From Aquimarina muelleri DSM 19832 (GTDB lineage: Bacteria > Bacteroidota > Bacteroidia > Flavobacteriales > Flavobacteriaceae), in the NCBI RefSeq assembly GCF_000430665.1, contig NZ_AUML01000001.1:124001-188000 (forward strand): a DNA stretch of 64,000 nucleotides. The letters run 5' to 3'. Both the position numbers and the translations under genes were made by a program. The notes under the pieces are model-generated. The model did no database searches. It saw nothing but the letters and a program-made list of their open reading frames with translations, and was not told where the DNA came from. Shown in pieces: positions 17,345-25,504 of this stretch. The number at the start of each line of letters is the position of its first letter. Position 1 is the stretch's first letter.

Positions 17345-18037
17345 ATGAAAAAAAGTTATTTGAAAATTGTAAGTAAAGCTGTTTTGATCGGTTTTTTTGG
17401 AATGTTTATTGTTAGTTGCGAAGGCGAAGATGGAGTGAATGGAATTGATGGACAGGCTGGAGTTGATGGTGTAAGTGGTGAGAATGGTATAAATGGAGCA
17501 AATGGAGCAAATGGAGTAGGTTTTGAGGAGTTAACCAAATATGGAGCTGTAACGTTGAATATTTCAGGAACAAGATCAGATGATGTCGATTTTACTCATG
17601 CTGGCGAATTGAAATTTACTCACAATGAGTCAGGTAATAATGATGTGGAATTTAATGATCCTAATGTGAATTATTCAGTCGTACGATTTGTGAATTCCCC
17701 TGACTCTCATGATAATAGTTCGGTTAGGCTTAATTTAACTGTTAACGATGCGGGCTTATCGACCCAAAACTTTGGTTTTTTCGTAAATTTTAATGGCTAT
17801 TCTATTATTTCAGATGATTTAAAGTATTTTGAAATATCTGCTGGATATGCGGATTCTAATACTAGTGTGTCTAATTTTAGTATAACAGAATATAGTTTTG
17901 ATGAGATGACTAATAATCTAAAATATACTTTTACTATGACTGTTGCAGGTGCGAATAATATAACAGGAAATGATATGATAATATCAGGAACTGTTGATGT
18001 TATTGTATTAGAGAGTTTAGGAAGAAGACCAAGATAG
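17345..18037 (+). CDS. Lipoprotein with collagen-like Gly-x-y repeats
   Basis: ATG at 17345; a TTG three codons earlier is in frame. The signal peptide ends in the lipobox IVSC, Cys near residue 25. Immediately after it come about eleven collagen-like triplets (GEDGVNGIDGQAGVDGVSG and on, with Asn/Asp rather than Pro). A beta-rich domain of about 170 residues follows with no recognised motif. Bacterial collagen-like stalks usually hold a globular head away from the outer membrane. It is monocistronic, ending in a good terminator. The repeats show near-identical GGAGCAAATGGAGCAAAT units, so length may vary between strains. Function unknown. Confidence 0.8.
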   Translation: MKKSYLKIVSKAVLIGFFGMFIVSCEGEDGVNGIDGQAGVDGVSGENGINGANGANGVGFEELTKYGAVTLNISGTRSDDVDFTHAGELKFTHNESGNNDVEFNDPNVNYSVVRFVNSPDSHDNSSVRLNLTVNDAGLSTQNFGFFVNFNGYSIISDDLKYFEISAGYADSNTSVSNFSITEYSFDEMTNNLKYTFTMTVAGANNITGNDMIISGTVDVIVLESLGRRPR

Positions 18038-18061
18038 AGTTGAATAAGAATTAATGTATGG

Positions 18062-18096
18062 AAAGAGGTTATCAGAAAAGATAACCTCTTTTTTAT
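18062..18096 (+). terminator. Terminator of the collagen-like lipoprotein gene
   Basis: The stem AAAGAGGTTATC / GATAACCTCTTT with loop AGAAAA is followed by TTTT. It lies 25 bases after the stop. Confidence 0.88.
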
Positions 18097-18100
18097 ATAG

Positions 18101-18150
18101 TAAATATTTTTTTTCATAATCTAAGTTAGATTATGAAAAAAAAATATTTA
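18101..18150. repeat. Near-perfect 50-bp palindrome
   Basis: Arms of about 24 bases (core CATAATCTAA / TTAGATTATG flanked by an 8-T and a 9-A run, then TAAATA / TATTTA) surround a single G, with one bulge. It lies just past the lipoprotein terminator and does not obviously serve a gene. Confidence 0.8.
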
Positions 18151-18170
18151 AAAAAACGTACGTAAATTTA

Positions 18171-18320
18171 TTAGGTTCTAGTTTATAATAGCGTTGATAG
18201 TTGTGAAAAATATACATTTAATTATTCCAAGGTGTTTATCCTGCTCTAAATCTTTTCTTTTGGGAAGGGAATGTGCTGAGTTTTGATAAAATTATTAACG
18301 CTATTATAAACTAAAGCCTT
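18171..18320. repeat. 150-bp segment with inverted terminal repeats
   Basis: Exact 17-bp inverted ends TAGTTTATAATAGCGTT (18179-18195) and its complement (18297-18313) extend imperfectly outward to about 25 bp. They enclose about 100 non-coding bases. The layout is like a small non-autonomous (MITE-like) element, but no target duplication is clear. Confidence 0.55.
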
Positions 18321-18329
18321 ACTTTAGTG

Positions 18330-18396
18330 TTTCAAGAGCATAAAAAAATCGCAATATTTTATATAAAAATATTGCGATTTTTTTATGCTCTTGAAA
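18330..18396. terminator. 31-bp perfect inverted repeat, probable ppa terminator
   Basis: Two perfectly complementary 31-base arms (outer part TTTCAAGAGCAT / ATGCTCTTGAAA, inner part with CGCAATATTTT) have a 5-base ATATA loop. It begins 8 bases after the ppa stop. It is much longer than a normal terminator and symmetric, so it would work on both strands. Confidence 0.8.
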
Positions 18397-18403
18397 GAGG
18401 CAG

Positions 18404-18934
18404 TTAGTAAATGCTAAATAGTCCATTTGGTTTATTTTCTAGATCTTCAAAACGTTTTACACATGCTTTGATGATTTCTTTAGCTTCATCAACATTGCCC
18501 CATCCACCAACATCAACTTTTTTCTTTTCTAAATCTTTGTATACTTGAAAAAAGTGTTCTATTTCTTTTATCAAATGTGGGTTTAGTTCCTTAAGGTCAT
18601 TAATTCGACAAGCTATAGGATCTGAAACGGGTACACATATAACTTTTTCATCAGGCCCTTTTTCATCAGCCATATGGAATACACCAATTGGTTTTACTTC
18701 CATTACACAACCAGGGAAAGTTGGTTCGGTAACTAAAACTAAAACATCTAGTGGATCACCATCCAATGCAAGGGTTTCAGGAATGAAACCGTAGTCTGCA
18801 GGATACATCATGGATGAAAAGATCATGCGATCGTATCTAATTTTTTTTATATCAAAATCGTATTCATACTTATTTCTACTTCCTTTAGGGATTTCAATAA
18901 GTACATCAAAGCTTTCGCGAGTGGCTGCGCTCAT
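18404..18934 (-). CDS. ppa: Soluble inorganic pyrophosphatase (family I)
   Basis: Mg-dependent hydrolysis of pyrophosphate in the cytoplasm. I start at ATG 18934 (MSAATRESFDVLIEIPKGS), which gives 176 residues, the family length; an upstream frame start adds ten unsupported residues. Signature residues are visible: EIPKGSRNKYEYD, YPADYGFIPET and the metal-binding DGDPLDVLVL (PROSITE-type D-G-D-P-L-D). It is monocistronic, ending in an unusually long hairpin. With hppA close by, the locus holds both an energy-conserving and an energy-dissipating way to remove pyrophosphate. Confidence 0.96.
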   Translation of the reverse strand: MSAATRESFDVLIEIPKGSRNKYEYDFDIKKIRYDRMIFSSMMYPADYGFIPETLALDGDPLDVLVLVTEPTFPGCVMEVKPIGVFHMADEKGPDEKVICVPVSDPIACRINDLKELNPHLIKEIEHFFQVYKDLEKKKVDVGGWGNVDEAKEIIKACVKRFEDLENKPNGLFSIY

Positions 18935-19148
18935 AATTTTATTCTCTTTTTTTAATGGCAGCAAATATAGGGATTACAAGAGGTTGGTTAAAATTTATTA
19001 TGGTAAAATATTAAGTTTTATATAAATTTTAATGTTAAGATAATCTATAAAGGTTTCGATAACAAATAGATAAAAAAAGATGGTATAAAACTATATTTAT
19101 GAATTTAAAGTTGTTGTTTTTTAATTTTAGCTTTTGCCCAAAGAACAT

Positions 19149-21644
19149 TTAGAAATGAAATCCAAAAGATCCAGTAACTCCGAATTTACGAGCATCAGGG
19201 TTTTCAAAATAATTTCCTCTAAAATGAAAATCAACTCTAAACACTTTAAAAATATTACCGACTCCTAAGCTATATTCCCAGTAAGCTTTGTCTTTAGGAG
19301 CTATTAGAAATTCTCCTGAAGGGCTACTTAATAATTTATTAGCATTAGATAAATCCCCCCATGCAGATCTAAATCCAACCAACTCTCGTAGGTTTAATTT
19401 TCTTAGTAAAGGTATTCTTGAAAATATTCTTCCATTAAAATTATGTTCCAGATGTAAGGTTGCATAAGTATCTGTTACAAACTCATAAAAATTTAATAAA
19501 GGAAAAGTGTTGTGAATAGAAATATATGTTTGATTTCCTGGTATTACACTTAATAAACCAAGGGGTACGTCTCCAAAGGTTTTACCCACTTCGAGGGTGC
19601 TGTTTAATTGCCCGAAACCTCCAATGTTCCAGGGTTGTTGATATAAGAACTGTATTTTTTGATAATCGAAATCACTTTCGATAATATCTTTTATCCCTAC
19701 TCCGTAATTAAGAAATAGAGTTGCATGATTTCCTGAATTAACTATTGTTCTGTCTACACCGTACCCTGCAGTTTTTCGTCCAGGAAAATAAGCAATTGTA
19801 GTTGCTATTTCAGTTTGCTTAATTTTTGTTTTAAGAACATTTGTTTCTGGATCATTAAAATCTAAACTAAATAGGGATTGATCTGCTGGTTTTAAAGTTC
19901 TAAAAGATCCAGTAATCCCAATAGTTAAGTTTTTTCTGGGTTCTAATTGCATAGCGACAGCCGATAAATTAATGGAGGTTAATCTGTCGTTATCCCCTGT
20001 AGATATAATAGAGGATGAAGCCAAGCTTCTACCTTCTACATCATTTGTGTTTGTTAAGCTGGCTCCTAATTGTTCTACATCTCTTCGATTTCCTGCCGAA
20101 ACAATAAGCCTAGATTTTCTATCTACTAGATATTTACCAGATAAACCGTATTTAAATTTATTGTCTTTAAAACCATAGGCTCCATAACCTTCAATTCTCC
20201 ATCGATCATTGGCGGTAAAATAAGTTCGTCCTCCTGCTCGTAATCTCCAACCTTCAATATCATTATATCCAACGGTAGAAAATAGAGGTCCAAAATCGAA
20301 GCCATTAAACTCGATATACCCTGTAGCTAGTATAGTGCCAATATTATAAAGCCGTTTAAAAGCTTTTACAGTTTTAAGGGTGTCTAGTAGTTTATATACT
20401 TTTTGTTCATCTTTGTTTAAAACTTCCATTCTGGCAGCATCCCAAAAAGAATCAGCCCGATTATAAATATCTTGGTCATAGGGGTCTACTTGACTTTGAT
20501 AGAATTTTTTGTCTTTTTTTATATCAAATTTATAATTGTCATATAAGGTAGTTCTTTTGCCGTAAATACCTCTGGATTTTTCTTTTTTACTAAAAGCAAA
20601 ATCAGATTGAAAATAATCCTTAGTGATTAGAAAAATAGAATCATTTAATACATCAAATTCTTGTTCTATATAAAGGTCTTTTACCCAGTTTATGTTTGCG
20701 CTTTTAGTTACTTCTAAGTTTATTTCTTTAATAGCCCAAGTAGTGTCATTTACCCAAAAATCTCCTTTAAAAGTTAATTCATTTTTTCTTCTGGGGTAAT
20801 AAATTATGTTATAGCACCACTTGTTGTCAACATATGCACTGTCGGTAAGAATGTAATTATATACGCTAACGCCTGTTCGAGATAATGGACTGGTAAAACT
20901 TTTGTCAAAAAATTTTAAATAATTTTCATAAATATCATAGTCAGAATAAAGGTCTTTAACAAAAGCAATTAAAGTTTGATTATCACTAAATCCAGCATTT
21001 TTATTTCCTTTAAGAACTTCTTTGTATTCTTTTATTGTGTTATCACCATAAACGTTTGAAAGAGCTTCATTTAGAAAGATTGGTAAATATGTTTTACCAG
21101 TTACTCTTGATGTATCGATATCATCAAAAATGAATTCCATACCATTAAAAATTCTACTATTTATTAAAGCACTATCAATAGTATTTAGGTCAAATTCTAA
21201 TTTCTCATATTTGTTATAGGTGTATTGTTTGAATTTTTTAACTCCATTTTCTCTACGATTCTTCCATATCTTTCTTAGGATATCAATAGCAGGATTATTT
21301 TTTTTAGAGGTTTTGCCTTTATAAATAACAACTTCATCTAGTGTAGAAGCTTCTTCCTCTAGGATGATTTCCATATTATAAGTTACGCTACCAGTTAATT
21401 TTATGGTTTTTGTCTGAAAACCAATAAAAGAAACTTTAATACTAGAATACTTTTTGTCTGCTTCCATGTAGAATCTACCATTCTCATCAGTAATTGTACC
21501 TATAGTAGAATTTACAAATACAATATTAGCAAATGGCACTGGTTGGTTAAAATTATCATATACTTGGCCACTAATTTTGGTCTGTGAATAAGTGAAAGTA
21601 AAGCCAAATATGGTAATAAGTACTCCTAAAATGAAATGTTTCAT
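19149..21644 (-). CDS. DUF5686 outer-membrane protein with carboxypeptidase-regulatory-like domain
   Basis: An 831-residue protein. Signal peptide 1-20 (ending TYSQ), then a CarboxypepD_reg-like beta-sandwich at 22-110 (KISGQVYDNFNQPVPFANIVF, TDENGRFYMEA). A long DUF5686 region follows with many alternating aromatic strands, and the C terminus ends in GSFGFHF, a terminal aromatic typical of outer-membrane beta barrels. This architecture is common in Bacteroidetes; function is not established. It resembles TonB-dependent-receptor-associated N domains but has no plug or TonB box that I can see. It stands alone between ppa and the E1 beta gene. Confidence 0.88.
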   Translation of the reverse strand: MKHFILGVLITIFGFTFTYSQTKISGQVYDNFNQPVPFANIVFVNSTIGTITDENGRFYMEADKKYSSIKVSFIGFQTKTIKLTGSVTYNMEIILEEEASTLDEVVIYKGKTSKKNNPAIDILRKIWKNRRENGVKKFKQYTYNKYEKLEFDLNTIDSALINSRIFNGMEFIFDDIDTSRVTGKTYLPIFLNEALSNVYGDNTIKEYKEVLKGNKNAGFSDNQTLIAFVKDLYSDYDIYENYLKFFDKSFTSPLSRTGVSVYNYILTDSAYVDNKWCYNIIYYPRRKNELTFKGDFWVNDTTWAIKEINLEVTKSANINWVKDLYIEQEFDVLNDSIFLITKDYFQSDFAFSKKEKSRGIYGKRTTLYDNYKFDIKKDKKFYQSQVDPYDQDIYNRADSFWDAARMEVLNKDEQKVYKLLDTLKTVKAFKRLYNIGTILATGYIEFNGFDFGPLFSTVGYNDIEGWRLRAGGRTYFTANDRWRIEGYGAYGFKDNKFKYGLSGKYLVDRKSRLIVSAGNRRDVEQLGASLTNTNDVEGRSLASSSIISTGDNDRLTSINLSAVAMQLEPRKNLTIGITGSFRTLKPADQSLFSLDFNDPETNVLKTKIKQTEIATTIAYFPGRKTAGYGVDRTIVNSGNHATLFLNYGVGIKDIIESDFDYQKIQFLYQQPWNIGGFGQLNSTLEVGKTFGDVPLGLLSVIPGNQTYISIHNTFPLLNFYEFVTDTYATLHLEHNFNGRIFSRIPLLRKLNLRELVGFRSAWGDLSNANKLLSSPSGEFLIAPKDKAYWEYSLGVGNIFKVFRVDFHFRGNYFENPDARKFGVTGSFGFHF

Positions 21645-21761
21645 CTAAAGCTATTAAGATTGTTATTTGTGATAATTATTAAGTCGCCACAACTTGTATT
21701 CATTTTTTTAATTAATGGTATTCTAGAAAATGAAGTAATGTGTAAATAAAAAGATTTCTTC

Positions 21762-22739
21762 TTATTTATACATTACTTTTTTTACAGCTTTAATAACATC
21801 CTTACTATTTGGTAGCCATTCTTCTAATAATTCAGGAGAGTATGGAGTAGGAGTGTCTGCTGTATTGATTTTTATAATAGGAGCGTCCAGATAATCAAAA
21901 ATTTCAGATTGTACTTGGTATGTTATTTCAGAAGAGATATTGGCGAGAGGCCAAGCTTCTTCCAGAATAACTAATCGGTTAGTCTTTTTTACAGAAGTAA
22001 AAATAGAATCTAAATCCAAAGGGCGAACTGTCCTTAAGTCTATTATCTCACAAGATATATTTTCTTTAGCAAGCTCATCGGCAGCTTTGTAAGCCTCTTT
22101 GATGATTTTTCCAAAAGAAACAATAGTAACATCCGTACCGTCTCTTTTGATTTCAGCAACACCAAGAGGGATGGTGAACTCGCCTTCTGGAACTTCACCT
22201 TTATCTCCATACATTTGCTCGCTCTCCATAAAAATAACAGGATCATTATCTCTAATAGCAGATTTTAATAGACCTTTTGCATCTTTTGGATTAGATGGGA
22301 TGACTACTTTTAAACCAGGAGTATTTGCAAACCAGTTTTCAAAAGCTTGTGAATGTGTAGCTCCTAATTGACCAGCAGAAGCTGTGGGGCCTCTAAAAAC
22401 AATAGGGATATTAAATTGTCCACCGCTCATTTGGCGCATTTTTGCAGCATTATTGATAATTTGATCTATGCCGACCAAAGAAAAGTTAAATGTCATAAAC
22501 TCTATTATAGGCCTGTTCCCATTCATAGCGCTACCTACGCCAATACCTGAAAAACCTAACTCAGAGATAGGTGTGTCTATAACTCGATCTGGACCAAACT
22601 CATCCAGCATACCTTTACTCGCTTTGTAAGCGCCATTATACTCTGCAACCTCTTCGCCCATTAAATATATAGACTCATCTCTTCGCATTTCTTCACTCAT
22701 TGCTTCGCAAATTGCTTCTCTGAATTGTATGATTTTCAT
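21762..22739 (-). CDS. pdhB: Pyruvate dehydrogenase E1 component, beta subunit
   Basis: A 325-residue transketolase-like beta subunit of a 2-oxoacid dehydrogenase. Visible motifs: the N-terminal REAICEAMSEEMRRDE, the TPP-dependent GEEVAEYNGAYKASKG, RVIDTPISELGFSGIGVG, the K+ loop around RGPTASAGQLGATHSQAFE, and the C-terminal EEWPLA-like LEEAWPLANISSEI. The pyruvate-specific call over branched-chain oxoacids rests on overall resemblance. No alpha subunit or E2 gene is adjacent. It is divergent from etfB; the shared spacer has a minus-strand -7 box at 22833-22840 (TACTTTTG read on the minus strand). Confidence 0.9.
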   Translation of the reverse strand: MKIIQFREAICEAMSEEMRRDESIYLMGEEVAEYNGAYKASKGMLDEFGPDRVIDTPISELGFSGIGVGSAMNGNRPIIEFMTFNFSLVGIDQIINNAAKMRQMSGGQFNIPIVFRGPTASAGQLGATHSQAFENWFANTPGLKVVIPSNPKDAKGLLKSAIRDNDPVIFMESEQMYGDKGEVPEGEFTIPLGVAEIKRDGTDVTIVSFGKIIKEAYKAADELAKENISCEIIDLRTVRPLDLDSIFTSVKKTNRLVILEEAWPLANISSEITYQVQSEIFDYLDAPIIKINTADTPTPYSPELLEEWLPNSKDVIKAVKKVMYK

Positions 22740-22877
22740 TTAATTGTTTTTTTAGTCGTAATAGGAAATAATAAAAATATGTATTATTTTTCTTTTCTTT
22801 AGCAAAAAAATACTTTATGCTAATAGCGAAGGCAAAAGTAGCAATTAAAACCTTTTTGATAGGATGTAACAGTAAAA

Positions 22878-22903
22878 AATTTACTATGCACGCATAGTAA
22901 ATT
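22878..22903. promoter_or_regulatory. 26-bp palindromic operator candidate, etfB/pdhB spacer
   Basis: The perfect inverted repeat AATTTACTATGC-AC-GCATAGTAAATT lies between the divergent pdhB and etfB genes. It is about 60 bases before the etfB start, overlapping where an etfB -33 element would be. Its size and symmetry fit a dimeric regulator such as a MarR- or TetR-type protein; the regulator is not known. Confidence 0.65.
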
Positions 22904-22963
22904 AGACTTTTTATTTGTACATTCGCTTTTATTATTAAATTCTCAAAAAAACACCTATATAAA

Positions 22964-23710
22964 ATGAAAATATTAGTTTGTATTAGCCATGTGCCAGACA
23001 CAACTTCCAAAATTAACTTTACAGATGGTGATACTAAATTTGACACTAATGGAGTGCAGTTTGTTATTAACCCTAATGATGAATTTGGATTAACTCGGGC
23101 TATGTGGTTTAAAGAAAAGCAAGGAGCATCTGTAGATGTTGTAAATGTTGGTAGTTCTGAAACAGAACCTACTTTACGTAAAGCTCTTGCTATTGGAGCA
23201 GATAATGCTATAAGGATTAATGCAGAAGCTACAGATGGATTTTATGTAGCTAAGCAATTAGCGAAAGTTGTACAAGATGGAGGGTATGATCTTGTAATAG
23301 CAGGAAGAGAATCTATCGATTATAATGGAGGGATGGTTCCTGGGATGGTAGCCGCACTTATCGAGGCTAATTTCGTAAATACCTGTATCGGTATAGAGAT
23401 AGAGGGAGATACAGCAACTGTTGTTAGAGAGATAGATGGAGGAAAAGAAACTTCTATTGCTAAGTTGCCACTAGTTATAGGAGGACAAAAAGGACTGGTT
23501 GAAGAAAGTGATTTGCGTATTCCAAATATGCGGGGGATAATGATGGCTCGTAAAAAACCACTTACGGTAATAGAACCAATTGAAGCAAGTCAAGGAACAA
23601 AAGTTGTTAATTTTAAAAAACCTACACCAAAAGGAGAAGTAACATTAATAGATCCTGAAAATGTAGGGCAGTTGGTAGAGTTGTTACACAACGAAGCTAA
23701 AGTTATTTAA
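22964..23710 (+). CDS. etfB: Electron transfer flavoprotein, beta subunit
   Basis: A 248-residue ETF beta/FixA protein: MKILVCISHVPDTTSKINF, VINPNDEFGLTRAM, the signature VIAGRESIDYNGGMVPGMVAALI and the C-terminal PIEASQGTKVVNF. It binds AMP and forms the heterodimer with EtfA that passes electrons from acyl-CoA dehydrogenases to the quinone pool. etfA follows 65 bases downstream. A strong palindrome lies about 60 bases upstream. Confidence 0.96.
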   Translation: MKILVCISHVPDTTSKINFTDGDTKFDTNGVQFVINPNDEFGLTRAMWFKEKQGASVDVVNVGSSETEPTLRKALAIGADNAIRINAEATDGFYVAKQLAKVVQDGGYDLVIAGRESIDYNGGMVPGMVAALIEANFVNTCIGIEIEGDTATVVREIDGGKETSIAKLPLVIGGQKGLVEESDLRIPNMRGIMMARKKPLTVIEPIEASQGTKVVNFKKPTPKGEVTLIDPENVGQLVELLHNEAKVI

Positions 23711-23775
23711 TAAGGTTCAAAAATAAATTCTAAAATAATGCTGAAAATAAAATCAGTACAAAAAATATAAAATAT

Positions 23776-24744
23776 ATGTCAGTTTTAGTATATACAGAAA
23801 GTGAAGGTGGAAAATTTAAAAAAGCAGCCTTCGAAGTTGCTTCTTATGCTAAAGAAGTTGCTGCTATGCTTGGTACTACAGTAACTGCTATAAGTGTTAA
23901 TGCAGTAGATGATAGCGAGTTAGCAACTTATGGTGTGGATAAGGTTTTGGCTGTAAAAAATGATAAATTATCTGCTTTTAATGCAAAGGCATATGCAGAT
24001 ATTATAAAACAAGCAGCGGAGCAAGAAGAAGCTAAGGTAATTGTTGTAAGTTCTAGTGCAGATAGTAAATTTTTGTCCCCCTTGTTAGCAGTTACCCTTA
24101 ATGCAGGGTATGTTTCTAATGTAGTGGCCTTGCCAGAAAATATATCTCCTTTTACGGTAAAACGTACCGCATTTACAAATAAAGCTTTTAATATAACAGA
24201 AGTAAGTACAGAGGTAAAAATTATAGGATTGTCTAATAACGCTTTTGGTCTCAAAGAGAATCCTGGGTCTGCAACTACAGAGGTATTTGATCCATCTCTT
24301 TCGGATGCTGATTTTACAGTAGAAATAAAGTCTGTGGATAAAGCTGTAGATAAGGTTTCTATTGCAGATGCAGAAATTGTAGTCTCAGGAGGGCGAGGGT
24401 TAAAAGGACCCGAAAACTGGGGTATGATAGAGGAATTAGCAGATGTTCTTGGAGCAGCTACAGCTTGCTCTAAACCTGTTAGTGATATGGGCTGGAGGCC
24501 GCACTCAGAACATGTTGGTCAAACAGGAAAACCAGTTGCTTCTAATTTGTATATTGCTATTGGAGTTTCAGGAGCTATTCAGCACTTAGCAGGAATTAAT
24601 GCAAGTAAAGTAAAAGTAGTTATTAATAATGATTCTGAAGCACCTTTTTTTAAGGCTGCAGATTACGGGATAGTGGGAGATGCTTTTGAGGTAGTTCCAA
24701 AGCTTATAGAAAAATTAAAGGAATTTAAGACGAATAACGCATAA
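23776..24744 (+). CDS. etfA: Electron transfer flavoprotein, alpha subunit
   Basis: A 322-residue ETF alpha. The C-terminal FAD domain carries VSGGRGLKGPENWGMIEELA, KPVSDMGWRPHSEHVGQTGKPV and YIAIGVSGAIQHLAGI with the conserved NNDSEAPFFKAADYGIVGD. The N-terminal part is the less conserved nucleotide-binding-like domain. It forms an operon with etfB and ends 26 bases before a strong terminator. Confidence 0.96.
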   Translation: MSVLVYTESEGGKFKKAAFEVASYAKEVAAMLGTTVTAISVNAVDDSELATYGVDKVLAVKNDKLSAFNAKAYADIIKQAAEQEEAKVIVVSSSADSKFLSPLLAVTLNAGYVSNVVALPENISPFTVKRTAFTNKAFNITEVSTEVKIIGLSNNAFGLKENPGSATTEVFDPSLSDADFTVEIKSVDKAVDKVSIADAEIVVSGGRGLKGPENWGMIEELADVLGAATACSKPVSDMGWRPHSEHVGQTGKPVASNLYIAIGVSGAIQHLAGINASKVKVVINNDSEAPFFKAADYGIVGDAFEVVPKLIEKLKEFKTNNA

Positions 24745-24769
24745 TTTTCATAAATTGTGCCCAATTAGG

Positions 24770-24819
24770 GGCTGTTTGAACTTATGTAAAAGTCCGCATG
24801 TTCAAACAGCCTTTTTTTT
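24770..24819 (+). terminator. Terminator of etfBA
   Basis: The stem GGCTGTTTGAAC / GTTCAAACAGCC is followed by eight T. It separates etfA from the bifunctional nuclease gene. Confidence 0.92.
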
Positions 24820-24833
24820 ATTGATAAATAATT

Positions 24834-25451
24834 ATGAGTTTAGTTCGACTGAACATAAAAGGAATATCTTACAGTCAAACCCAAAATGGCGCATATGCGC
24901 TAATTTTAAGCGAGGTGGATGGAGAAAGAAAATTACCAATAGTTATAGGTGCTTTTGAAGCGCAATCTATAGCTATTGCTTTGGAAAAGGAAATTAAACC
25001 TCCAAGGCCACTAACCCATGATCTTTTTAAAAACTTCGCAGATCGATTTGAAATCGTTGTAAAACAAGTGATTATTCATAAGCTTGTAGATGGTGTTTTT
25101 TATTCTAGTATTATTTGTGAAAGGGATAAAATAGAAGAAATTATTGATGCCAGAACAAGCGATGCTATCGCGTTAGCATTACGTTTTCAAGCTCCTATTT
25201 TTACATACAAAAACATTTTGGATCAAGCAGGTATATATCTTAAAGTTAATCCAAAAAAAGACGATGAAACTGATTCTGATAGTCTTTTGGTAGATGAGCT
25301 AGTATCGGATGATGTTGAAATGGTAGGGACAGAAACTAGTTACAAAGATCTGTCTATAGATGAGCTTAATCGAATGCTTGGTCAAGCTGTTGATAATGAG
25401 GATTATGAGCTGGCTGCCAGAATTCGTGATGAAATTTCTAAAAGAAGTTAG
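24834..25451 (+). CDS. Bifunctional nuclease family protein (DUF151 + UVR domain)
   Basis: The 205 residues begin with the DUF151 fold (LPIVIGAFEAQSIAIALE, then RTSDAIALALRFQAPIF), found in plant and bacterial proteins with reported DNase/RNase activity. After an acidic linker, a UVR-type helical hairpin occupies about residues 168-203 (LNRMLGQAVDNEDYELAARIRDEI), as in UvrB/UvrC and ClpC contacts. The DUF151+UVR pairing is usual in Bacteroidetes. It starts 15 bases after the etf terminator; the nucleoside transporter follows 53 bases downstream. Its role in the cell is unsettled. Confidence 0.9.
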   Translation: MSLVRLNIKGISYSQTQNGAYALILSEVDGERKLPIVIGAFEAQSIAIALEKEIKPPRPLTHDLFKNFADRFEIVVKQVIIHKLVDGVFYSSIICERDKIEEIIDARTSDAIALALRFQAPIFTYKNILDQAGIYLKVNPKKDDETDSDSLLVDELVSDDVEMVGTETSYKDLSIDELNRMLGQAVDNEDYELAARIRDEISKRS

Positions 25452-25504
25452 TTGCACAAATCGGTATTAAAGATCTAATGCATTTTTTAAATCACGTAAT
25501 TTTT

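Noticed and set aside
22693..23046. 117-codon minus-strand frame across the pdhB/etfB spacer
   Set aside because: Overlaps both gene starts and the palindrome; no homology-like features.
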